A DNA stretch of 46,412 nt from Rhodoferax sp. GTDB taxonomy: Bacteria > Pseudomonadota > Gammaproteobacteria > Burkholderiales > Burkholderiaceae_C. Position numbers and translations under genes: made by a program. The stretch covers positions 1-46,412 of the forward strand of contig JARXAM010000123.1 of assembly GCA_029865845.1 (NCBI GenBank). Reading direction: 5' to 3'. The notes under the pieces were generated by a model, which had not been told where the DNA came from, searched no databases, and saw nothing but the letters and a program-made list of their open reading frames with translations. Positions 17,113 through 24,579 of this stretch are shown one piece after another. Each line of letters starts with the position of its first letter. Position 1 is the first letter of the stretch.

Positions 17113-17137
17113 TCTCTCAATCACTTCAAGGTCTTGC
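17097..17137 (+). promoter_or_regulatory. Candidate ribosome-site-masking hairpin of the riboswitch
   Basis: GCAAGACCT (17097-17105), the conserved 3' strand of the aptamer, is perfectly complementary over 9 bp to AGGTCTTGC (17129-17137). The latter contains the AAGG ribosome site and ends 2 nt before the terC ATG. The aptamer fold and this hairpin cannot form together. The simplest reading is that metal binding holds the 3' strand in the aptamer and frees the ribosome site (translation on). Confidence 0.7.
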
Positions 17138-17139
17138 AT

Positions 17140-18099
17140 ATGCAAACAATTGCTCCGCTGTGGCTATGGGCCACCTTCGTCGGCATCGTTCTGGTGTCGC
17201 TCTTCGTCGATTTCGTGGTCCTGAAAAAACAGGGCGCCCATGACATTGGTGTCAAAGAGGCGCTCAACTGGTCCCTCATCTGGATCGCCTTGAGCTTCTT
17301 GTTCAATGGCCTGTTTTGGTGGGCCGTCAAGGACACCACCGGCTCGACCGAAATAGCGAACACCAAGTCGCTGGAGTTCCTCACCGGCTACCTCATCGAG
17401 AAATCGCTGGCGGTGGACAACATCTTTGTGTTCCTGATGATCTTTACCTACTTCGCGGTGCCCACGCACTACCAGAAGCGGGTGTTGATGATCGGCATCA
17501 TTGGCGCCATTGTGCTGCGCACCATCATGATCTTGGTGGGCGGCTGGCTTCTGGCCGAGTTCCACTGGGTCTTGTATGTGTTTGGTGCGTTTTTGATTCT
17601 CACGGGTGTCAAGATGTGGTGGGCTGCCGGCCAGGAACCCAGCCTGGATGACAACCCTGCCCTGAAACTGCTGCGCAAGATCTTGCCCGTTACCAAGCAC
17701 TACGACGGCGAAAAATTCTGGACCGTGGAGAACGGCAAAAAGATTGCAACGCCCCTGTTCATGGTGATCTGCTTGGTTGCACTCACCGACGTGATTTTTG
17801 CGGTGGATTCCATTCCCGCCATCTTCGCGATCACCAGTGACCCCTTTATCGTGCTGACCAGCAACGTGTTTGCCATTTTGGGTCTGCGTGCCATGTATTT
17901 CTTGCTGGCTGCTGTGGCCAACAAGTTCCACCTGTTGAATTACGGACTGGCGGTCATTCTGGTGTTCATCGGTACCAAGATGTGCCTGATCGATATCTAC
18001 AAGATTCCGGTTGGAGTGTCCCTGGGCGTGGTGGTGGGCATCTTGGCACTCACCATGTGGCTGAGTGTGCGCACCAGCAATAACGAAAAGCCGGTATGA
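17140..18099 (+). CDS. terC: TerC/Alx family integral membrane protein (probable Mn2+ exporter)
   Basis: A 319-residue polytopic inner-membrane protein of about 8-9 helices. The two family signatures with acidic residues in the membrane are visible: EKSLAVDNIFVFLMIF (about 88-103) and LTDVIFAVDSIPA (about 212-224). TerC/Alx proteins are named for tellurite resistance or alkali induction, and recent work connects them with manganese export. The manganese riboswitch directly upstream strongly supports a metal-efflux role. ATG 17140 is chosen over longer in-frame starts because those would lie inside the riboswitch, and because homologues begin just before LWLWATF. Its stop overlaps the exoD start (ATGA). 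Confidence 0.92.
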   Translation: MQTIAPLWLWATFVGIVLVSLFVDFVVLKKQGAHDIGVKEALNWSLIWIALSFLFNGLFWWAVKDTTGSTEIANTKSLEFLTGYLIEKSLAVDNIFVFLMIFTYFAVPTHYQKRVLMIGIIGAIVLRTIMILVGGWLLAEFHWVLYVFGAFLILTGVKMWWAAGQEPSLDDNPALKLLRKILPVTKHYDGEKFWTVENGKKIATPLFMVICLVALTDVIFAVDSIPAIFAITSDPFIVLTSNVFAILGLRAMYFLLAAVANKFHLLNYGLAVILVFIGTKMCLIDIYKIPVGVSLGVVVGILALTMWLSVRTSNNEKPV

Positions 18100-18713
18100 G
18101 GGTGCATGACACACAAGCCAGTCGCCTGCGTGCTGCCGCTGCTGCGCTGCAAGACCAACCGATGAGCTTGCAGCAACTGTTCCGCCTGCATGGGCGGGCG
18201 GGGCCGGGGGCTCTGTTGGTGGTGTTGTCTGTACCCTGCCTGCTGCCCCTGCCAGGCGCTGGCGTTTTCATGTCCATGGGGATGGCGATGGTGGCCTGGA
18301 TGATCTGGCGCTACTACCCCCGCTTGGTCATGCCGCGCAAGGTCGGGCGCTTTCAGCTCTCGGCGCCCATGGCCCGGCGGGCCTTGAATACCTTGGCGTG
18401 GCTGTATGAAAAAGCCTCGTGCGTGATGCGTGCGCGCCAGCAATGGTGGATGCAGCCGGGGCACCGCGTCTGGCTTGCCCCCTTTGTGGCGGCGATGGCA
18501 CTGGTCATTTTTTTGCCGATTCCCTTTGGCAACGTAGGCCCTGCCGCCGCATTACTGCTTGTTGGCCTGGGGTTGGTGTTTGAGGATGGCCTGGCCATGT
18601 TGGTCGGTGTTGTGTTGGGGTTGGTGTTGGTGTCATTGATCGTGGGGCTGGTGGGGGGTGCCGCCCACTGGGTTCCCGATTTATGGGCTGCGTGGCCCTT
18701 GCGGCCCCAGTAA
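18096..18713 (+). CDS. exoD: ExoD-family membrane protein (exopolysaccharide synthesis-type)
   Basis: A 205-residue protein with a soluble N-terminal 40 residues and four to five hydrophobic segments. Two similar motifs, LPLPGAGVFMSMGMA (about 49-63) and FLPIPFGNVGPAAALLLVG (about 133-151), are characteristic of the ExoD family, named from a Sinorhizobium gene needed for exopolysaccharide production and alkaline tolerance. The biochemical role is unknown. The start ATG overlaps the terC stop (ATGA), so translation is coupled and the gene should fall under the same manganese riboswitch. Alkaline-related phenotypes are reported for both ExoD and Alx/TerC families, which makes the pairing suggestive. 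Confidence 0.82.
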   Translation: MRVHDTQASRLRAAAAALQDQPMSLQQLFRLHGRAGPGALLVVLSVPCLLPLPGAGVFMSMGMAMVAWMIWRYYPRLVMPRKVGRFQLSAPMARRALNTLAWLYEKASCVMRARQQWWMQPGHRVWLAPFVAAMALVIFLPIPFGNVGPAAALLLVGLGLVFEDGLAMLVGVVLGLVLVSLIVGLVGGAAHWVPDLWAAWPLRPQ

Positions 18714-18714
18714 A

Positions 18715-19566
18715 TCAGTGCCCTGCCAGCCGCAGCGCCAATGCGCTGAGGGCCCGGTAGGCGTCGCCACTGGGCGCATCCCAGGCGTGCACCACGGCGG
18801 CTTGCCGTTCGATGGCAGCCACATCGCCTCGCGCTGCCGGGCCGGTCAGGGCACCGGCCGGGCCTTGGCGGGTGATGTTGTCCACCGCATGACGCAGCAG
18901 CCGGGCGCGCAAGTGGGGGATAAGCGCGTGTGGCACGCCGCTGCGGGTCCATGCTGCCTCCGCCACTGACTGGAGCACCGGAAGAAAGTTGGTCGCAAAC
19001 ACGGCGGCGGCGTGGTACAGCACTTTGTCTTCGCCCGCGACCCGGAAGCACTGGCCACCGATGGCGTGAAAGGCGGATTCCAACACCTCGCATGCAGTGG
19101 CATCGCCTTCCAGCGCGCAGGCTGTGCCGGCAAATTGCTGCATTGCTGCCTCCACCGTTGCAAAGCTCAGAATGCAGTGTGCGCTGGCGGTGCGCCAACC
19201 CAAGTCGGACAGGGGCTGCAAGCTGCTGGCGCTTTGGGCTCCACTGCAATGAAAGACGATGGGGTCAGCAATTTCGGTGGCTTGTGCGGTGGCGAGGGTG
19301 CTGGCGATTTCTGCGATCCGATCGTCCTGCACACCCAGCATCCATGCATCAGCGGGGCGCATGGCCGGTATGCGTGCCACCGCGGTGCCTGCGCCTATGG
19401 CGGTGCAGGCTTCTTGCGCACTCGCCAGGTGGCTGGTCAGCACATCTTGAATCTCGAACACCCCCTGCTGCGCCCACAAGGTGGCCAGGGTACGGCCCAC
19501 CCGGCCAGCACCCACGAGATTGAGGGTGCGGGTGCCGCGCGCCGGGACGGTGCAATGCGCCGTCAT
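18715..19566 (-). CDS. Rossmann-fold protein with DUF2520 domain
   Basis: A 283-residue protein with an N-terminal dinucleotide-binding motif LVGAGRVGRTLA (about residues 16-27) and a C-terminal all-helical domain (about 150-283) of the DUF2520 type. The architecture resembles F420/NADP-dependent or ProC/ketopantoate-type reductases. Central motifs include DPIVFHCSGA and GWRTASAHCILSF. The substrate is unknown. Its ATG at 19566 overlaps the stop of the upstream kinase gene (ATGA), so the two are translationally coupled. Its end lies 1 nt from the convergent exoD stop. Confidence 0.82.
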   Translation of the reverse strand: MTAHCTVPARGTRTLNLVGAGRVGRTLATLWAQQGVFEIQDVLTSHLASAQEACTAIGAGTAVARIPAMRPADAWMLGVQDDRIAEIASTLATAQATEIADPIVFHCSGAQSASSLQPLSDLGWRTASAHCILSFATVEAAMQQFAGTACALEGDATACEVLESAFHAIGGQCFRVAGEDKVLYHAAAVFATNFLPVLQSVAEAAWTRSGVPHALIPHLRARLLRHAVDNITRQGPAGALTGPAARGDVAAIERQAAVVHAWDAPSGDAYRALSALALRLAGH

Positions 19567-20612
19567 ACGACCAACGGGTCCTCGTGAATGGCCTCGATCT
19601 GGTCTTCCAACATTTGGACTTGCCCCTTCCAGTAGTCGCTGCTGCCGAACCACGGGAAGTTGGCTGGAAAGGTGGGGTCGCTCCAGCGCCGTGCCAACCA
19701 GGCGCTGTAGTGGATCAGCCGCAGCGTGCGCAGCGGCTCTATCAGCGCCAGTTCGGCGCGGTCAAATTCGCGGAACTGCTCATAGCCGTCTATCAGCATG
19801 CCGAGTTGGCGGGTTTGTTGCTGCCGGTCGCCGCTGAGCAGCATCCACAGGTCTTGCACCGCCGGGCCGGTGCGGGCGTCGTCCAGGTCTACAAAATGCG
19901 GGCCGGGGCCTGCGCTGACGGCCGCGTCCGTCGGGGTCCAGAGGATGTTGCCGGGGTGGCAATCTCCGTGCAGGCGCAGGTGGCGTATGCCGCTGGCGTT
20001 GGTAGTGCCGGGTGCCGTCGCTCCCGCCATGTCTGCGCGGGCCGCAATCAGGTCTATCGCTTGCTGGCAGCGCTCTGCCCACAGGGTCTGCACATCTAGC
20101 GGCACCATTTGGTTGGCCAGCAACCATTGCATGGGCTCGATGGCAAAGGTCTGCACATCCAGGGCCGGGCGGTGCACAAACGGGCGCTTGGCACCCACCG
20201 TGTGGATGCGCGCCAGAAAGCGACCTATCCACTCCAGCACCTCGCCATCGTCCAACTCGGGTGGACGCCCCCCGCGCCGGGGGCTGACCGAAAAGGCAAA
20301 GCCGCCCCACGCATGCAGCGTGTGTCCGCATAACGCCAGTGGCCCTATGGCGGGAATGTCGGCGGCCATCAGCTCGGCGGCAAACGCGTGCTCCTCGTGG
20401 ATTTGTGCGTCGCTCCAGCGTCCGGGCCGGTAGAACTTCGCGATGACGGGGGCTCCGTCTTCCAGGTGCACCTGGTACACCCGGTTTTCGTAGGAGGAAA
20501 GGGCGGTCAGCCGCCCATCACCGCGCAGCCCCACGCTGTCCAGCGCGTCCAATACCAAGTCCGGGGTGAGTGTGTCGAAAGGGTGGAGGGCGTTGCCCGG
20601 TGTGCTGTGCAT
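19563..20612 (-). CDS. srkA: SrkA/YihE-like stress response serine/threonine kinase
   Basis: A 349-residue protein of the aminoglycoside-phosphotransferase/choline-kinase fold related to E. coli SrkA (YihE), a Ser/Thr kinase that protects cells from stress-induced death. The N-terminus shows LSSYENRVYQVHLEDG with the ATP-lysine strand VIAKFYRPGRW. The catalytic loop is HGDCHPGNILW and the metal-binding motif is VDLDDA, so it looks active. A further landmark is WLARRWSDPTFP near the C-terminus. ATG 20612 matches the start of homologues; the extension upstream would run into the preceding gene. It lies 50 nt after the kinase-USP gene and overlaps the DUF2520 gene downstream. Confidence 0.9.
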   Translation of the reverse strand: MHSTPGNALHPFDTLTPDLVLDALDSVGLRGDGRLTALSSYENRVYQVHLEDGAPVIAKFYRPGRWSDAQIHEEHAFAAELMAADIPAIGPLALCGHTLHAWGGFAFSVSPRRGGRPPELDDGEVLEWIGRFLARIHTVGAKRPFVHRPALDVQTFAIEPMQWLLANQMVPLDVQTLWAERCQQAIDLIAARADMAGATAPGTTNASGIRHLRLHGDCHPGNILWTPTDAAVSAGPGPHFVDLDDARTGPAVQDLWMLLSGDRQQQTRQLGMLIDGYEQFREFDRAELALIEPLRTLRLIHYSAWLARRWSDPTFPANFPWFGSSDYWKGQVQMLEDQIEAIHEDPLVV

Positions 20613-20662
20613 GGGTCTATTGTCCTCTTGCACGGGCGCTGTTGGCACGTCCGCTGCGGGCG

Positions 20663-22174
20663 CTAAGCGTCTGTTCTTTGATCGGCGCTGTGGGGGGCGT
20701 GGGTGTCCGGGTCGGAGTCGGAGTAGCGGCCCAGGGCGGCGGCTGTGCTTGAGGTGCCGAGTTGGACAAACGGATGGGCCTGCTTCACCAATATCACGGT
20801 GCAGGGCGCGTCCATGGCCACGCGGATGGGGACGGTGGCGACCCATCGTTGGGCCCGCAGCCCATGGGTGGCCGCCCCCATCACCATCACGCTCACGTGG
20901 TTGCCCCGGGCATAGTCCAGCAAGGCGTGGGCTACATCGCCGCTTTCCAAGACGTGACAAGAAATTTGGTGGCCTGGGTGGTCCAGCGGTTGGGCCCATT
21001 GGTGCAGCATGTGGAGGTAGCGGCGGTGCACCTGTGTTTCGCTGTGGGCCTCGTCCGAGGCGTTGGTCAGATGCGGGGAGATCACCGTGACGCAGGACAG
21101 GCGCGCGCCCGGTCGCGTTCCCAATGCGCGTGCTACGGCCTGACGCAGGCTGTAGAGAGTGGCGTCGGTGGCGTCTTGGTGCGGTACGGCGACCATGACG
21201 ATGGGGACGGCCTCCAGTTGCTGCTCGGCAATGGGGCTGGGCTGGTAATGCATGCCCGCCGCTTTGATCCAGCGTTTGAAGTGGGTGAGAAAAGAGGTGC
21301 CCTTGGTCTGGGCACCCCTGCGGGTTACCCGCACTTGGGTGGGGTGTGCCAGGTCAAATGCGAGGTGCGCGGCAGACGGATAACGCCGCGCAGCTTCCGG
21401 CTCCAGGCAGCGCAGTATCACCTCTTGCATCCAGCCGGGTAGGTCCGGGCGACGTGCGCGGGGCGGCACTGGGTCCATCCACAAACGCTGGCGCAGACCG
21501 GCGGCGGTTTGGGGTTCGCCAAAGGGCAGCGTCTTGGTGCATAGCTGGTACAGCATGACGCCGATGGCAAACACGTCACTGCGCGGGTCGCCCCGCACGC
21601 CGACCACCTGTTCTGGTGCGATCCATGCGGGCGAGCCCACCGCCTTGCGCAACTGCTCGGCCAGCAAGTCCGGGTAGTGGGCATGGCAGGACAGCCCGAA
21701 GTCCAGCAGCACGGCGCTGCCATCTTCGCGTATGAGCACATTGGCGGGTTTGAGGTCCAGATGCACGGTGTTTTGTTGGTGCACGGCATGGGCCGCGCGT
21801 GCCACAGCGGCAGCGAGCGGTGCGACCTCTGCCATGCCCAGGGGCAGGGGGGTGTCCAGCCAATGTTGCAGGGTGTGCCCGTGCACGTATTCCATCACCA
21901 GATAGGGCATGCGAAGCAGGTCACCGGTGGCCACCACACGGGGGCTGTGCGAGCCGCTTAGGGCTTGCATGATCTGGCACTCCGCCTCAAAGCTGACAAT
22001 GTTTTCGGCCCCGTCCCCTGCTGTCATGCGGGGTACTTTCATGGCCATGTCAAAGCCCGGTCCCGTACGGCCGTCGGCATAGCTCACCTGGTAAATGTGG
22101 GCCATGCCGCCTGCGTGGATGCAGGCGGCAATGCGAAAGCCGTCCACCACCGCACCGGGCTCCAACAGCTTCAT
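20663..22174 (-). CDS. Bifunctional Ser/Thr protein kinase-universal stress protein
   Basis: A 503-residue fusion with no membrane segment. Residues about 12-275 form a Hanks-type kinase: glycine loop HAGGMAHIYQV, Lys46 in MAMKV, catalytic HLDLKPAN (Asp140, Lys142, Asn145), DFG at 158-160, and the WIAPEQ activation-segment end. All key residues are present, although the usual HRD arginine is replaced by Leu (HLD), as in non-RD kinases. Residues about 320-475 are a UspA domain (VPIVMVAVP start, VMVMGAATHG); its ATP-binding glycine pattern is incomplete, since the later G-S/T pair reads Ala-Thr. Its start overlaps the phosphoesterase stop (ATGA). A soluble kinase with an attached stress sensor is implied; substrates are unknown. 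Confidence 0.9.
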   Translation of the reverse strand: MKLLEPGAVVDGFRIAACIHAGGMAHIYQVSYADGRTGPGFDMAMKVPRMTAGDGAENIVSFEAECQIMQALSGSHSPRVVATGDLLRMPYLVMEYVHGHTLQHWLDTPLPLGMAEVAPLAAAVARAAHAVHQQNTVHLDLKPANVLIREDGSAVLLDFGLSCHAHYPDLLAEQLRKAVGSPAWIAPEQVVGVRGDPRSDVFAIGVMLYQLCTKTLPFGEPQTAAGLRQRLWMDPVPPRARRPDLPGWMQEVILRCLEPEAARRYPSAAHLAFDLAHPTQVRVTRRGAQTKGTSFLTHFKRWIKAAGMHYQPSPIAEQQLEAVPIVMVAVPHQDATDATLYSLRQAVARALGTRPGARLSCVTVISPHLTNASDEAHSETQVHRRYLHMLHQWAQPLDHPGHQISCHVLESGDVAHALLDYARGNHVSVMVMGAATHGLRAQRWVATVPIRVAMDAPCTVILVKQAHPFVQLGTSSTAAALGRYSDSDPDTHAPHSADQRTDA

Positions 22175-22920
22175 CGGCCGTCCTCCAGCCGTTGGGCAAA
22201 AAATTCGGGTAAACCGGCCCGCCGAATGGCCGCAGCGGCGCCATAGTGGTCGTATGCGACCCGGTGGAAGGTGAGGTGGGCCTGCTCGGTATCCAATACG
22301 GCATACATGGCCTGCGGGTTACCGTCGCGCGGTTGGCCCACAGAGCCCACGGTGCCGAGCCACTGCCGGTGGCTGGGCACCGGCACGGCAACACCGCTTG
22401 GCGGGTGAAACTTCATCAGATCCTGCGTTGCGCGGTAGTACAGGCTTTGCACATGCACATGCCCGCCAAACACGTAACGCACGCCGGGTAGCGCGCTGGC
22501 GGCCATAAGGCTTGCGGTGGCGCCGCGTTCGTCATAGACATAGCGCCACAGTTCGGGTGCATCCACGCTGGCATGCACCAACAGCACGGCGTCCACGTGG
22601 TGGGTCAGTGGCAAGGCCTGGATCCAGGCACGCTGGTCGGCATGGAGTTGCAGATGTGTCCAATTGGCGGTGGCCTCGCCCATGGTTTGGGGGTCTGCCG
22701 GGGGATGCACTGCCATGTCGTCGTGGTTGCCCTTGAGCACAATCGCCCCCTCTTCGGTAAGCAGCATGATGCGCTCCAGCACTTGTGCAGGCTGCGCCCC
22801 ATATCCCACCATGTCTCCCAAAAAAGCGAACCGCTGCACGCGCTGCGCACGCGCGTGTGCCATGCACGCATCCAGGGCGTGCAGGTTTGCGTGTATGTCA
22901 GACAACATCGCCAGTCGCAT
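22171..22920 (-). CDS. Metallophosphoesterase (calcineurin-like phosphoesterase)
   Basis: A 249-residue two-metal phosphoesterase with all five motif blocks in order: SDIHANL (D-x-H), LGDMVGYG (GD), GNHDD (GNHD), LVHAS (H) and GGHVHV (GHxH). It belongs to the YfcE-like branch that often hydrolyses phosphodiesters or phosphoproteins; the native substrate is unknown. ATG 22920 is chosen because the fold begins immediately with MRLAMLSDIH. Its stop overlaps the start of the kinase-USP gene, so the two are made in step, which makes a kinase/phosphatase pair plausible but unproven. It diverges from a potassium-channel gene across 133 bp. Confidence 0.88.
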   Translation of the reverse strand: MRLAMLSDIHANLHALDACMAHARAQRVQRFAFLGDMVGYGAQPAQVLERIMLLTEEGAIVLKGNHDDMAVHPPADPQTMGEATANWTHLQLHADQRAWIQALPLTHHVDAVLLVHASVDAPELWRYVYDERGATASLMAASALPGVRYVFGGHVHVQSLYYRATQDLMKFHPPSGVAVPVPSHRQWLGTVGSVGQPRDGNPQAMYAVLDTEQAHLTFHRVAYDHYGAAAAIRRAGLPEFFAQRLEDGR

Positions 22921-23053
22921 TGGGTCTCCGCTTTTGGGGGGTGTGATGCGGCCATCATGCGGCCCCCGGCTGACGGCAAGTTTGCAGCGTGCGGGGCCAT
23001 GCCTCTTGATACAGGTCAAACCCATGGCGCAGGGCGCTGCGTAGAGTAGGGTC

Positions 23054-23479
23054 ATGCGCAACGCCAAACTGCCTACGCGGGTGATCGGTCGCCGGGGACT
23101 GCGGTATTCCCTGGGGCTATGTATGTTGATTCTGGCGCTGGGGGGCCTGGGCTTCTGGCTTCTGGAGCCACGCGCACCGACCTACTCCGACGGGCTATGG
23201 CTGGCCTTCACCACCGCAGCCACCGTAGGGTATGGGGACATCGTGCCCAGCACCCATGCCTCCCGCGTGTTTGCCGTGTTGGTGGTGCTGATGGGTTTGG
23301 CGGTGTTGTCCCTGGTTACCGCATCGGTCGCGGCGATGCTGGTGGAGGCGGAGGAACGCGCCGTCGACTTGGAGTTGCTGCGTGCGCTGCATGCCATACG
23401 ACAAGACATGCTCGATATGCGGCACGACATGCAGGCACTGCGCGACGCAGTCGGCCAGGAAAAGGCCGACACCCCCTAA
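23054..23479 (+). CDS. Two-transmembrane potassium channel protein
   Basis: A 141-residue ion channel subunit. It has TM1 (about 17-37), a pore loop with the K+ selectivity filter TVGYGD at residues 57-62, and TM2 (about 71-98), followed by a charged, probably coiled-coil C-terminal helix (about 99-135, with heptad-like Leu/Met). No RCK/TrkA domain follows, so gating is not by a ligand domain of that type. Subunits of this plan assemble as tetramers. It is divergently transcribed from the metallophosphoesterase gene and convergent with ohr. A regulatory connection with the neighbouring kinases is conceivable but not shown. Confidence 0.88.
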   Translation: MRNAKLPTRVIGRRGLRYSLGLCMLILALGGLGFWLLEPRAPTYSDGLWLAFTTAATVGYGDIVPSTHASRVFAVLVVLMGLAVLSLVTASVAAMLVEAEERAVDLELLRALHAIRQDMLDMRHDMQALRDAVGQEKADTP

Positions 23480-23534
23480 GGGGAGCCGGCTCGCTACCGC
23501 TGCTGCGCGCGGTGCGCCGCGTGATGCCGCAGGC

Positions 23535-23963
23535 TTACACCACCGTGATGGTGACCTCGACATTGCCGCGGGTGGCGTTGGAGTACGGGCACACTTGGTG
23601 TGCCTTGGCGACCAGGGCCTCGGCGGCTGCTTTGTCCATGCCGGGAACGCTGACTTGTAGCGCGACTTCAATCCCAAAGCCTTGTGGGATTTGGCCAATA
23701 CCCACCGATGCGTGGATGCTGGTGTCCGCAGGCAGCGCAATCTTCTGGGTACCGGCCACAAACTTCATGGCCCCGATAAAGCAGGCGCTGTAGCCCGAGG
23801 CAAACAACTGCTCAGGGTTCACGCCGCCGCCGGGGCCACCCATTTCTTTGGGCACTGCCAGCTTCAGGTCCAGAAAACCGTCCGAGGTGCGGGTGGTGCC
23901 ATCACGTCCGCCGGTGGAGGTGGCGTGGGCGGTGTAGATAACTTTCTCGATGGTGTTGACCAT
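23535..23963 (-). CDS. ohr: Organic hydroperoxide resistance protein
   Basis: Ohr is a Cys-based, lipoamide-dependent peroxidase that reduces organic hydroperoxides. The 142-residue OsmC/Ohr-fold protein has both redox cysteines, Cys61 in YSACFIGAM and Cys125 in [10 protein letters not shown], plus Arg20 and Glu51, the conserved partners of the peroxidatic Cys. The lead-in [15 protein letters not shown] is typical of Ohr rather than OsmC. The ATG at 23963 matches homologues; an in-frame start 24 nt upstream adds an unlikely tail. It lies 48 nt downstream of the OhrR-type regulator on the same strand, giving an ohrR-ohr operon. Confidence 0.94.
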   Translation of the reverse strand: MVNTIEKVIYTAHATSTGGRDGTTRTSDGFLDLKLAVPKEMGGPGGGVNPEQLFASGYSACFIGAMKFVAGTQKIALPADTSIHASVGIGQIPQGFGIEVALQVSVPGMDKAAAEALVAKAHQVCPYSNATRGNVEVTITVV

Positions 23964-24011
23964 GGTGCTTCCTTGAAAATGCTGCATGTGCAGCGATGGG
24001 TGAATGAAAAA

Positions 24012-24476
24012 CTAGGTTTGCTCTGCGGTAATGCGCTTGCGCAGGGCCCGTATCTGGGCGGTCAGTGCCCTGAGTTCGGGCATCGGGCAGGCGCTGGCCG
24101 CCAACAGGCAGGCCGGTACCTGGGCCGCCTTTGCTTGGAGGGCGCGGCCTTCGGCGCTCAGGAAAACTTCCACCCGGCGCTCGTCGTCTGCATTGCGTTG
24201 CCGCGATAGCAAGCCGCCCGCCTCCATGCGCTTGAGCAAGGGCGTGAGGGTGCCCGAATCCAAAAACAGGCGCTCGCCCAGGGTGGAGACGCTCACGCCA
24301 TCGGTCTCCCACAGGACCAGCATGACCAAGTACTGGGGGTAGGTGAGTTGCAGTGCCGCCAGCAGTGGCTTGTACATCTTGGTCATGGCCAGCGAGGTGG
24401 AGTACAGGGCAAAGCACAACTGGTTGTCTAGCCGCAGGGCGGCGTCGTTGGCGGGGGGCGTGGAGCGTTGTGGCAT
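24012..24476 (-). CDS. ohrR: OhrR, MarR-family organic peroxide sensor
   Basis: A 154-residue MarR-type repressor. The N-terminal LDNQLCFALYSTS contains the peroxide-sensing cysteine (Cys21) at the position used in OhrR proteins. A winged helix follows (LGERLFLDSGTLTPLLKRME, then the DDERR wing). Two more cysteines, Cys123 and Cys130, lie in the C-terminal helix, so a two-Cys mechanism as in Xanthomonas OhrR is plausible. ATG 24476 is preferred; the in-frame ATG at 24503 would lie inside the operator dyads. Oxidation should release it from DNA and induce itself and ohr downstream. Confidence 0.9.
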   Translation of the reverse strand: MPQRSTPPANDAALRLDNQLCFALYSTSLAMTKMYKPLLAALQLTYPQYLVMLVLWETDGVSVSTLGERLFLDSGTLTPLLKRMEAGGLLSRQRNADDERRVEVFLSAEGRALQAKAAQVPACLLAASACPMPELRALTAQIRALRKRITAEQT

Positions 24477-24482
24477 GGGTTG

Positions 24483-24522
24483 AATTGTAGCGAACAATTG
24501 CATTGTGTACAATTTAATTGTT
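24483..24522. promoter_or_regulatory. Probable OhrR operator region
   Basis: Three overlapping or adjacent inverted repeats built from ACAATT half-sites lie just upstream of ohrR: AATTGT-N5-ACAATT (24483-24499), ACAAT-TGC-ATTGT (24494-24506) and TACAATT-T-AATTGTT (24508-24522). The last closely follows the TACAATT-AATTGTA box known for OhrR proteins. The AT-rich stretch stands out from its GC-rich surroundings and should contain the ohrR-ohr promoter. Confidence 0.75.
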
Positions 24523-24579
24523 CAGAATTTGTTTTCTAGGCAATGCCCGTGGCGGCAAAGCGGCCGCCCGCCGGGGAAC

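Noticed and set aside
17004..17139. Coding extension of TerC upstream of ATG 17140
   Set aside because: The frame is open, but the residues are not membrane-like and the DNA is occupied by the riboswitch aptamer.
24477..24512. Longer OhrR start at ATG 24503 or upstream
   Set aside because: These codons lie within the operator dyads, and the residues added are not typical of OhrR.
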